DNA of 14,405 bases from Candidatus Aerophobota bacterium (lineage in GTDB: Bacteria; Aerophobota; Aerophobia; Aerophobales; B3-G15), in NCBI GenBank assembly GCA_030607715.1, contig JAUWJM010000028.1, positions 1 through 14,405 of the forward strand, given 5' to 3'. Below, one piece after another: positions 6,891 through 13,774 of the stretch; positions within the stretch are counted from its first letter, which is position 1, and each line of letters opens with the position of its first letter. A program made the position numbers and the translations under genes. The notes beneath the pieces are model-generated. The model was not told the origin of the DNA and made no database searches. It worked only from the letters and a program-made list of their open reading frames with translations.

Positions 6891-7758
6891 CTGCGCAGCA
6901 GGGATAAATGCTATTGAGGGAATAAGAAGGCTGGATAAAGATGGTAAAATTACAGTAGTATCAGATGAAAATTTTCCTGCTTACTGTAGATCTCTTATTA
7001 CAGATTATGTTGCAGGAACTCGTCAAAAGAAGGATATTCTATATAGAGAAAAGGATTTTTATGATAAAAACAGAGTAGAGGTAATTCTGGGAGAAAAAGT
7101 AAATAGAATCGATATTTCAAAAAATAAGGTGATTTTGCAAAAAGGGGACTCTTTACCTTACGATAAACTTTTGATTGCAACTGGAGCAAGTCCTAAGCCT
7201 TTAGGGATTAAAGGTGGGGATAAATATGGAGTTTTTGGATTTCGAACATTATCTGATGCTGATGAAATTGTTAAATTAGGTGATAAAACTAAAGAAGCGG
7301 TAATATTTGGCGGAGGGCTGATTGGATTAAAAGCTACTTATGGATTAAAAAAAAGAGGTGTTAATGTTCAGGTAATAGTTAAATCTCCCAGGGTATTATC
7401 GCAGGTTGTAGATATTGAAGCAGCTCAAATAATAGGTAAGTGGCTACAGGAAAATGGAATATCTATCCGAACTGGAATTGCTCCTGAGGAGATTTTGGGT
7501 GAGGGTGAGGTGGAAGAAGTAAAACTTGACAATGGAGAGAAAATTTCTGCTAAGCTTGTGATAGTGGGAAAGGGGGTTATGTGCAACACATCTGTAGTTA
7601 AGGATTCCCTGGTAAAAACTCATTGGGGCATACTCACCGATGATTTTCTCCGGACAAACATTGAAGGAATCTTTGCTGCCGGAGATGTTGCCGAAACCAA
7701 AGACATAGTAACCGGAACCAGGGTGGTAAATGCCTTGTGGACAGCTGCTTGTGAATAG
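6868..7758 (+). CDS. FAD/NAD(P)-dependent oxidoreductase, N-terminal part up to an in-frame TAG
   Basis: This reading frame encodes 296 residues of a pyridine-nucleotide-disulfide-oxidoreductase-like flavoprotein (NADH oxidase/rubredoxin reductase type). Features in order are the FAD dinucleotide fold GNCAAG (7-12), the NPAYCRS-like segment FPAYCRS, the central LLIATGASP, the NAD(P)-binding GGGLIG (148-153), and the second FAD motif with FAAGDVAE (269-276). The frame stops at TAG (7756-7758) right after NALWTAACE, where the family continues with a glutamine and GRIAG. The bases after the stop continue the same frame for 133 more family-like codons, so the intact gene would have 430 residues. 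CODH-CooF-flavoprotein sets are known, and are thought to pass CO electrons to NAD(P)+. Without the C-terminal domain the truncated protein would lack its usual dimerization surface and may be inactive, unless TAG is read through. Confidence 0.85.
   Translation: MHYLIVGNCAAGINAIEGIRRLDKDGKITVVSDENFPAYCRSLITDYVAGTRQKKDILYREKDFYDKNRVEVILGEKVNRIDISKNKVILQKGDSLPYDKLLIATGASPKPLGIKGGDKYGVFGFRTLSDADEIVKLGDKTKEAVIFGGGLIGLKATYGLKKRGVNVQVIVKSPRVLSQVVDIEAAQIIGKWLQENGISIRTGIAPEEILGEGEVEEVKLDNGEKISAKLVIVGKGVMCNTSVVKDSLVKTHWGILTDDFLRTNIEGIFAAGDVAETKDIVTGTRVVNALWTAACE
7756..7758 (+). other. In-frame amber codon interrupting the flavoprotein
   Basis: TAG stands as codon 297 of a frame that is otherwise open from 6868 to 8157. 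The preceding residues TAACE and following GRIAGMNM are contiguous family sequence, with one residue (usually Gln, CAG) replaced. A single C-to-T change explains it; frame is kept, so there is no indel. Confidence 0.9.
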
Positions 7759-7773
7759 GGAAGAATTGCTGGA

Positions 7774-8160
7774 ATGAATATGGTAGAGAGGAATAAAAAA
7801 TATCCCGGTTCTATAGGGGCAAACTCGGCTGACTTTTTTGGATTAGCATTTATCTCAGTTGGTTATGTAAGAGCAAGAGAAGAAGGTTATGAAGAGTTGG
7901 TAAGGTCCAATCCAAAGAAGTATAAATATAAAAAGGTTGTACTTAAAGGGAATAGATTGGTTGGCTTTACCACAATAAATAATATTGAAGATGCTGGAGT
8001 GTATACAGCTTTGATAAGAAAAAAGGCGGATATATCTACAGTAAAAGATATTTTACTGGAAGATTATCTTGACTATCCAAAGGTAAGAACTCTCTTAGAG
8101 GGGGAAGAAGGATTACGAGAAAGCGTTTCTATGCAGGGAGAAATTATAAGGATGGCATAA
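7774..8160 (+). CDS. C-terminal part of the same FAD oxidoreductase, downstream of TAG
   Basis: This 128-residue frame (133 codons if counted from the TAG at 7756-7758) is the C-terminal dimerization domain of the flavoprotein encoded by 6868-7758, in the same frame. The GRIAGMNM start, the SADFFGLAFISVGYV stretch (19-33) and the helix-strand pattern that follows match the end of NADH oxidase-type flavoproteins. It has no FAD or NAD motif of its own. Only a weak purine stretch (GGAAGA, 7759-7764) precedes ATG 7774, so independent translation would be inefficient. Reinitiation could still yield a separate fragment. It is best read as one broken or read-through gene rather than a gene in its own right. 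It ends with TAA 17 bases before acsB. Confidence 0.75.
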   Translation: MNMVERNKKYPGSIGANSADFFGLAFISVGYVRAREEGYEELVRSNPKKYKYKKVVLKGNRLVGFTTINNIEDAGVYTALIRKKADISTVKDILLEDYLDYPKVRTLLEGEEGLRESVSMQGEIIRMA

Positions 8161-8164
8161 TTTT

Positions 8165-8171
8165 AAGGAGG
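8165..8171 (+). promoter_or_regulatory. Strong ribosome binding site of acsB
   Basis: AAGGAGG, near-perfect for the 16S anti-Shine-Dalgarno sequence, lies 6 bases before ATG 8178. It makes acsB translation independent of the interrupted gene upstream. Confidence 0.85.
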
Positions 8172-8177
8172 TTATCA

Positions 8178-10406
8178 ATGTCCAGAATAATAGCTTCAGC
8201 AGCAATACGTGGGGCACATAAGTATGTAAAAGAAGCTGAAGAGAAGTTAAATGAGTTGATTGAGGAAAAAGGTGAAAAACAAGAGGTAGGTTTCCCTAAC
8301 ACTGCTTATTATTTACCTGTAATTTTATCTTTGTTGGGGATAGAGGTGAAAACTTTGGCTGATGTTAAAGAAGCTTTAGAGCAGGCAAGATCTTTTCTTC
8401 CTCCATTGGTAAAGGAGAGAGTTTGGCTTCCCTATCTGGGAAATGCGCTGGATGCGGGAATTGCCACTTTGATTGCTCTGGAGATTATCGAAGCTTTCAA
8501 GTATCTCACCGGGGATGAGCCTAAAGGAATCTGGCTTGGGTTTACTGATGATTCTATCTTGCGAATGCAGGGAATAAAGTTAGTTGATGGGAGAATGCCT
8601 GGTTTTGCTGCCTGTGCAGGAGCTCATCCTACTAATGAACAAGCAGTTGAGCTTGCCAGAGCTCTTCAGGAAAAAAGTATCTTAGTTTTTATGGCTTCCT
8701 CAACTGGTGGAAAGAGCATGGCTGAACAACTTGCCGAAGAAGGAATTGAGATGAACTGGGATACTTTTCTTGTTCCCTATGGTAAGGATACCTCTTCTGC
8801 TATTCATGCCTTGAACTTTGCTGCCAGAGCTGCCCTTACTTTTGGAGGGATAAAACCAGGAGATCCAGAAAAGGCCAGAGAAATAGGCAGAAAATTACTC
8901 CTTTATAACAAAGAAAGAGTTCATGCTTTTGTTCTTGCTCTGGGAGCTGATCCTGAGGTAAATGGTAGCGGACAACTCCTTACTGATGAAAAATATGCCG
9001 CTGCTGCCGGAGCTATTAATTTTGGTTTTCCTATTTTATCTGATGTTGATATACCCCAGATTCTTCCTACAGGAATCTGTACTTATGAGCATGTTGTTTC
9101 TAATATTTCTCTTGATAAGATTGTTAGCAAAGCTATTGAGGTAAGAGGTCTTGAGATAAAGGTAACTGAGGTTCCCATTCCTGTTCCTTATGGTGCTGGA
9201 TTTGAGGGAGAAAGAGTTAGAAAAGAGCAAATGCAGGTTGAATTTGGTGGAAAGCGTAGTGTGGCTTTTGAATTTTTAAGAGGAAAACCCATGGATGAGG
9301 TAGAAGATGGTAAAGTTGAGCTCATTGGTCCTGATGTTGATACAGTTGAAGAAGGCAGCGCCATGAATTTAGGAATTCTGGTAGAGGTTGCCGGAAGAAA
9401 TTTCAGTGAAGATTTTGAGAGCGTTCTTGAGCGCAGAATCCATGAATTTATATCCTGTGCCAATGGTATATTTCATATGGGTCAGAGGGCTATTGCCTGG
9501 ATAAGGATAAGCAAAGAGGCTTATCAAAAAGGGTTCAGGTTAAAACACTTTGGAGAATTACTGGTGGCTAAGATCAAAGACGAGTATTCAAAAATTGTAG
9601 ATAAAGTTCAGGTTACACTTATTACTGATGAGGTAAAAATGAAAAAGCCTTTAGAAGAGGCAAAGAAAATTTATTATCAAAGAGATGAGCGATTGGGTGG
9701 GATGACTGACGAAAATGTTGATACTTACTATAGTTGTATTTTATGTCAGTCTTATGCACCGGATCATGTATGCATTGTAACTCCTGAAAGATTAGGTCTT
9801 TGTGGTGCTTATACCTGGCTTGATTGCAAGGCGTCACATCAGTTAAATCCTCATGGGCCTAATGAGCCTGTGAAAAAGGGTAAAACTTTAGATCCTGTAA
9901 AAGGGCAATGGGAGGGAGTTAATGAATATCTTAAGGTGAAATCTCATGGAAACTTGGAGATATTTAATGCCTACTCTATGTTAGAGGATCCAATGACTTC
10001 GTGTGGCTGTTTTGAGTGCGTTGTGGCAGTTCTTCCAGAGACTAATGGGGTTATGATCGTTAACCGGGAGTTTACTGAAATGACCCCTGTAGGGATGACT
10101 TTTAGCACTATGGCTGGGCAGGTAGGGGGAGGAATTCAGACACCAGGATTTATAGGAATTGGTAAGGTTTACATTACCAGCAAAAAGTTTATCTCTGCTG
10201 ATGGGGGAACAAAGAGGCTGGTTTGGATGCCTGCTGAACTTAAAGAGGAAATAAAGGAGCGATTGGAAAAAAGACTAAAGGAAATAGGAGAGCCTGAACT
10301 CATGGAAAAAATAGCTACAGAAAAGGATGCTATTACCTCAGAGGAGCTTTTAGAGTTTTTGCAAAAAAAAAGTCATCCGGCTCTGTCTATGGAACCAATG
10401 ATGTAA
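8178..10406 (+). CDS. acsB: Acetyl-CoA synthase (CODH/ACS beta subunit)
   Basis: AcsB joins CO from CO dehydrogenase, a methyl group from the corrinoid iron-sulfur protein and coenzyme A into acetyl-CoA. The 742-residue length is that of bacterial AcsB (about 730); archaeal CdhC lacks the roughly 300-residue N-terminal domain that binds CO dehydrogenase. A-cluster ligands are present: Cys520, Cys523, Cys532 and Cys542 (C-x2-C-x8-C-x9-C) for the cubane, and Cys609-Gly610-Cys611 for the dinickel site, with Cys609 bridging. All lie exactly 14 positions after the numbering I recall for Moorella AcsB, which indicates a collinear core with a slightly longer N-terminal part. The enzyme should be functional. 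It is separated from cooS by the ferredoxin and flavoprotein genes, an uncommon order. A strong AAGGAGG site precedes the start. Confidence 0.97.
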   Translation: MSRIIASAAIRGAHKYVKEAEEKLNELIEEKGEKQEVGFPNTAYYLPVILSLLGIEVKTLADVKEALEQARSFLPPLVKERVWLPYLGNALDAGIATLIALEIIEAFKYLTGDEPKGIWLGFTDDSILRMQGIKLVDGRMPGFAACAGAHPTNEQAVELARALQEKSILVFMASSTGGKSMAEQLAEEGIEMNWDTFLVPYGKDTSSAIHALNFAARAALTFGGIKPGDPEKAREIGRKLLLYNKERVHAFVLALGADPEVNGSGQLLTDEKYAAAAGAINFGFPILSDVDIPQILPTGICTYEHVVSNISLDKIVSKAIEVRGLEIKVTEVPIPVPYGAGFEGERVRKEQMQVEFGGKRSVAFEFLRGKPMDEVEDGKVELIGPDVDTVEEGSAMNLGILVEVAGRNFSEDFESVLERRIHEFISCANGIFHMGQRAIAWIRISKEAYQKGFRLKHFGELLVAKIKDEYSKIVDKVQVTLITDEVKMKKPLEEAKKIYYQRDERLGGMTDENVDTYYSCILCQSYAPDHVCIVTPERLGLCGAYTWLDCKASHQLNPHGPNEPVKKGKTLDPVKGQWEGVNEYLKVKSHGNLEIFNAYSMLEDPMTSCGCFECVVAVLPETNGVMIVNREFTEMTPVGMTFSTMAGQVGGGIQTPGFIGIGKVYITSKKFISADGGTKRLVWMPAELKEEIKERLEKRLKEIGEPELMEKIATEKDAITSEELLEFLQKKSHPALSMEPMM

Positions 10407-10414
10407 GGTTAAGA

Positions 10415-10491
10415 CAGTAATATGTAATTAAGTGATTAATGAAGAGTGACAAGTAACCCATTACTTATCACTCATTACCCATTACTCATAT
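10415..10491 (+). repeat. Opposed heptamer repeat arrays forming a hairpin between acsB and acsC
   Basis: The gap between acsB and acsC is built of 7-base units. On the right, five units read CCCATTA, CTTATCA, CTCATTA, CCCATTA and CTCATAT (10457-10491). On the left, units of the opposite sense read TAAGTGA, TTAATGA, AGAGTGA and CAAGTAA (10429-10456), with two poorer units before them from 10415. The centre folds into a stem: GAGTGACAAGTAA (10444-10456) pairs with TTACTTATCACTC (10461-10473), 12 of 13 positions paired, loop CCCA. No T-tract follows, so this is not a standard terminator. It ends directly at the acsC ribosome binding site. It may stabilise mRNA ends or tune expression of acsC relative to acsB, or be a dispersed repeat. 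Confidence 0.8.
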
Positions 10492-10500
10492 AAAGGAGGG
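10492..10500 (+). promoter_or_regulatory. Ribosome binding site of acsC
   Basis: AAAGGAGGG lies 5 bases before ATG 10506 and directly abuts the last heptamer unit. Pairing within the upstream hairpin does not include it, so it should stay accessible. Confidence 0.82.
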
Positions 10501-10505
10501 AGCAA

Positions 10506-11858
10506 ATGGCCTTAACTGGACTGCAAATTTACAAGCTTTTACCTAGAACTAATTGTGGGGATTGTAATTTTCCTACCTGCATGGCTTTTGCTATGCAAGT
10601 GGCAGCAAAAAGGGTTGCTATAGATAAATGTCCACATATAAGTGAGGAAGCAAAAGCTCAGCTTGCTGAGGCTTCAGCACCACCAATGAAGCTTGTTTCC
10701 ATTGGTAGTGACCAAAACAAATTAGAAATAGGACAAGAAACAGTGCTTTTTCGACATAAGGAAAAATTCTATCACCCAACAGGAGTGGCTATTTTAGTTG
10801 AAGATACTTTAACCGATAGTGAGCTGGATAAAGAAATAACTTCCATAAATCAGCTTAAGTTCATTAGAGTAGGTGAGGAAATAGAGATAGATCTTGTAGC
10901 TTTGCAACACAAATCAGTTAGCGCTCAAGAGTTTGCTCGTCTGGCAGAAAAGATAACAGAGAAAACTACTTATCCCCTTATTCTCATCTGCCAGGACCCC
11001 TCTGTTATAGAATCTGTTCTAAAGGTTATTGGTGATAAAAGACCCTTAATTTATTCTGCTAACAAGGAAAATTTTGAAAAAGTAGCTTCCCTTGCCAAAC
11101 AGTATAACTGTCCTCTTGCTGTTTATGCTGAGAGCCTGGAAGAGCTTGCCGACCTTATCCAGAATATAAAGAAAATTGGAGTGGACGATCTTGTTCTTGA
11201 TCCAGGGACAAGAAAAACCAGAACTGCACTTGATTATTTAACGAAATTAAGGCGATTGGCCGTAGAAAAAGTTTTCCGTCCCTTAGGATATCCTACCATA
11301 ATGTTTACCAGCGAGGAAGACCCTTTTCAAGAGATTATTCAGGCATCTACCTATGTATGCAAGTATGCAAATATTGTGGTGATAAAGGCCAAAAATGCCT
11401 GGCAACTTCTACCCTTACTCACTGTGAGGCAAAATATCTATACTGATCCTAAAGTACCTAACGCTGTAGACTCTAAGCTCTACGAAATAGGAGCAGTAAA
11501 TTCTGATTCACCAGTAATTGTTACCACTAATTTTTCTCTTACCTACTTTACTGTTGAATCAGAAGTAGAAAACAGCAAAATCCCCACCTGTATTTCTGTA
11601 GTAGAAACTGAAGGCATGGGTGTTTTAAATGCTTATGCTGGAGATAAATGGTCTGCAGAAAAGGTAGCAAAAACTTTAGAAAAACAAAAAGTCAGAGAAA
11701 AGGTAAATCATAATACTATTATTATCCCTGGTCTTGTTGCTGTTTTTCGGGCCGAACTTATAGATGAATTTGGCTGGAATGTTTTAGTTGGTCCAGAGGA
11801 GGCAGCCAGGATACCCAGTTTCCTTAAGAATGAATGGAAACCAGATGGTAAGAAATGA
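10506..11858 (+). CDS. acsC: Corrinoid iron-sulfur protein large subunit
   Basis: AcsC (gamma subunit, CdhE in archaea) with the small subunit AcsD accepts the methyl group from methyltetrahydrofolate on a cobamide and delivers it to acetyl-CoA synthase. The 450-residue length is typical. The N-terminal [4Fe-4S] motif is complete: Cys17, Cys20, Cys25 and Cys42 (NCGDCNFPTC followed by DKCP). The middle, about residues 90-330, is the TIM-barrel part (for example LVLDPGTRKT), and the C-terminal part (about 330-450, with TEGMGVLNAYAGDKW and PGLVAVFRAELIDEFGW) is the cobamide-binding domain. The stop TGA overlaps the next start (ATGA, 11855-11858), so it is translationally coupled to its own reductive activator. 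The partner AcsD is not encoded in this window. Confidence 0.96.
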   Translation: MALTGLQIYKLLPRTNCGDCNFPTCMAFAMQVAAKRVAIDKCPHISEEAKAQLAEASAPPMKLVSIGSDQNKLEIGQETVLFRHKEKFYHPTGVAILVEDTLTDSELDKEITSINQLKFIRVGEEIEIDLVALQHKSVSAQEFARLAEKITEKTTYPLILICQDPSVIESVLKVIGDKRPLIYSANKENFEKVASLAKQYNCPLAVYAESLEELADLIQNIKKIGVDDLVLDPGTRKTRTALDYLTKLRRLAVEKVFRPLGYPTIMFTSEEDPFQEIIQASTYVCKYANIVVIKAKNAWQLLPLLTVRQNIYTDPKVPNAVDSKLYEIGAVNSDSPVIVTTNFSLTYFTVESEVENSKIPTCISVVETEGMGVLNAYAGDKWSAEKVAKTLEKQKVREKVNHNTIIIPGLVAVFRAELIDEFGWNVLVGPEEAARIPSFLKNEWKPDGKK

Positions 11859-13771
11859 AAAAAGATAAGGTTAAAGTAACTTTTTTGCCTCAAGGTGAAA
11901 CAATACAGGTAGAAAAAGGTGTAACTCTTCTTGAGGCATCAATAAGAGCTGGTGTTTATGTTAACTCTATTTGTGGAGGGGACGGAATCTGTGGTAGTTG
12001 CAGACTTATAGTTAAAGAAGGTGATGTTACCACTCGTCCTACTACTCTTCTTAAAAGAGAAGATATTAAAAAAGGTTATGTTCTTGCCTGCCAGACTGAA
12101 GTTATAGGTAATATAGTAGTTGAGATTCCTCCTGAGGCACGTGCAAAAGGGAAAATCCTTATAGATAAGGATGCTCAAAGGTTCAGAGCTCTTTATGCTC
12201 CCATGAAAGAGCAGGTGTTTTTCAAATATGAGCCCCCTATTCAAAAAATTTACCTTGAACTTCCTCCTCCCTCCTTACAGGACAATATAGCCGATCATGT
12301 TCGTCTTTATCGTGGCATAAGGCGTCAAAGAAAAACCCCTATTATGCAGACCGGGCTCAAGGTAATAAGGACTCTTCCTTACATTTTAAGAGAAAGTGAT
12401 TGGAAGATAACTACCACTTTAGGGATAAGAGGAGGAACAGTTGAGATTATCCAGGTGGAGAGGGGAAATACCACGGATAGAAATTTTGCCCTTGCCATAG
12501 ATGTTGGAACATCAACAGTAGTAGTTCATCTGGTAAATTTAAATACCTTTGAGACTATGGATGCTGAGGCTACTTACAACTCTCAGATGGTTTATGGAGA
12601 AGAGGTTACCCGAAGAATAATTTATGCTGAACTTAAGGGAGAAGAAAAACTAAGAGAAGCAATTGTTGATGATATAAATAATCTTATTACTACTTTAATC
12701 TCCAGAAATAACATAAAACTTAATGATGTGATGGCTATTGTTTGTGCAGGGAATACAGCAATGCTCCATTTTCTCCTTGAGTTAAATCCTTCCTATCTTC
12801 GAAAAGAACCTTATATTCCTGTATGCACTTATCCTTCGCCTATAAGAGCAGCTGAGGTGGGGATAAAGATTAATCCCAGAGGACTTCTCTACTCTCTTCC
12901 CAGTATAGCAAGCTGGATGGGAGCTGACATTACTGCAGGAATACTTGCTACCGGTTTATACCAAACAGATGAGCTCACTATGCTTATAGATATTGGGACA
13001 AATGGCGAAATTGTTATTGGAGATAAAAATTGGATGGTTTGTTGTTCTGCCTCAGCAGGTCCTGCTTTTGAAGGGAGTGGAGTTAAAAGTGGAATGAGAG
13101 CAGCTGAGGGAGCTATAGAGAGAGTTAAAATTTCTGAAGAGGGAAAAATTCAATATATAACTATTGGAGGAGGAAAACCAAGAGGTATATGTGGCTCTGG
13201 ATTGATAGATACTATAGCGGAGCTGTTTAAAGCAGGATTTGTAGACCGATCTGGTAGATTGAATCCTGATATAAATAGTAAAGTAAGAGATGTAAATGGG
13301 GAATTGGAATTTCTCCTGGTGCCATCTTCTCAAACTGCAACTAAAAATGATATAGTTATAGCTCAAGCTGATATAGAAAACCTTCTTAGAGCTAAGGCAG
13401 CTATCTTTGCTGGAATAAATGCACTCACTAAAATGTTGAGTATTAAGTTTTCCGATATTAAAAGAATTTACTTAGCCGGGGGATTTGGTAATTATCTTGA
13501 TAAGGAAAATGCTATAACTCTTGGTCTTATCCCTGATGTTCAAAGGGAGAAAGTACAGTTTGTAGGTAATACCTCTATCTTAGGAGCAAAAATGGCTCTT
13601 CTATCAAAGGATGCTCTTGATACTGCTTATAAGATTAGCAAAAATATAACTTACTATGACCTTATAACTTATCCGTATTATATGGATGAGTTTATGTCAG
13701 CAAAATTTTTACCTCATACTGATGTAAGTGAATTTCCCACTATAATGGAAAAAATAAAAAAGACAGTTTAA
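11855..13771 (+). CDS. acsV: RACo-type ATP-dependent reductive activator of the corrinoid protein
   Basis: The 638-residue protein joins an N-terminal [2Fe-2S] ferredoxin domain to an ASKHA-class ATPase domain (DUF4445 type). Cysteines 40, 46, 49 and 79 (C-x5-C-x2-C and a distant fourth) bind the cluster. The ATPase part shows DVGTST (216-221), DIGTNGE (379-385) and AGGFGN (541-546), the phosphate- and adenosine-binding signatures of the fold. Such proteins use ATP to return the inactive Co(II) corrinoid protein to Co(I); RACo of Carboxydothermus and the Moorella acsV product are the relevant examples. Methyltransferase activators (RamA-like) are alternatives, but those carry [4Fe-4S] clusters. 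The ATGA overlap with acsC makes the assignment to CFeSP strong. Confidence 0.93.
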   Translation: MKKDKVKVTFLPQGETIQVEKGVTLLEASIRAGVYVNSICGGDGICGSCRLIVKEGDVTTRPTTLLKREDIKKGYVLACQTEVIGNIVVEIPPEARAKGKILIDKDAQRFRALYAPMKEQVFFKYEPPIQKIYLELPPPSLQDNIADHVRLYRGIRRQRKTPIMQTGLKVIRTLPYILRESDWKITTTLGIRGGTVEIIQVERGNTTDRNFALAIDVGTSTVVVHLVNLNTFETMDAEATYNSQMVYGEEVTRRIIYAELKGEEKLREAIVDDINNLITTLISRNNIKLNDVMAIVCAGNTAMLHFLLELNPSYLRKEPYIPVCTYPSPIRAAEVGIKINPRGLLYSLPSIASWMGADITAGILATGLYQTDELTMLIDIGTNGEIVIGDKNWMVCCSASAGPAFEGSGVKSGMRAAEGAIERVKISEEGKIQYITIGGGKPRGICGSGLIDTIAELFKAGFVDRSGRLNPDINSKVRDVNGELEFLLVPSSQTATKNDIVIAQADIENLLRAKAAIFAGINALTKMLSIKFSDIKRIYLAGGFGNYLDKENAITLGLIPDVQREKVQFVGNTSILGAKMALLSKDALDTAYKISKNITYYDLITYPYYMDEFMSAKFLPHTDVSEFPTIMEKIKKTV

Positions 13772-13774
13772 AAA

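Noticed and set aside
7774..8160. A separate small gene of 128 residues
   Set aside because: It is in the same frame as the flavoprotein, lacks a good ribosome binding site, and is recognisable as that protein's missing C-terminal domain; kept as a fragment, not as an independent gene.
9188..9463. Antisense open frame of 91 codons within acsB, and similar minus-strand frames elsewhere
   Set aside because: They lie fully inside well-identified genes, have no family resemblance or ribosome binding site that I can see, and are compositional shadows.
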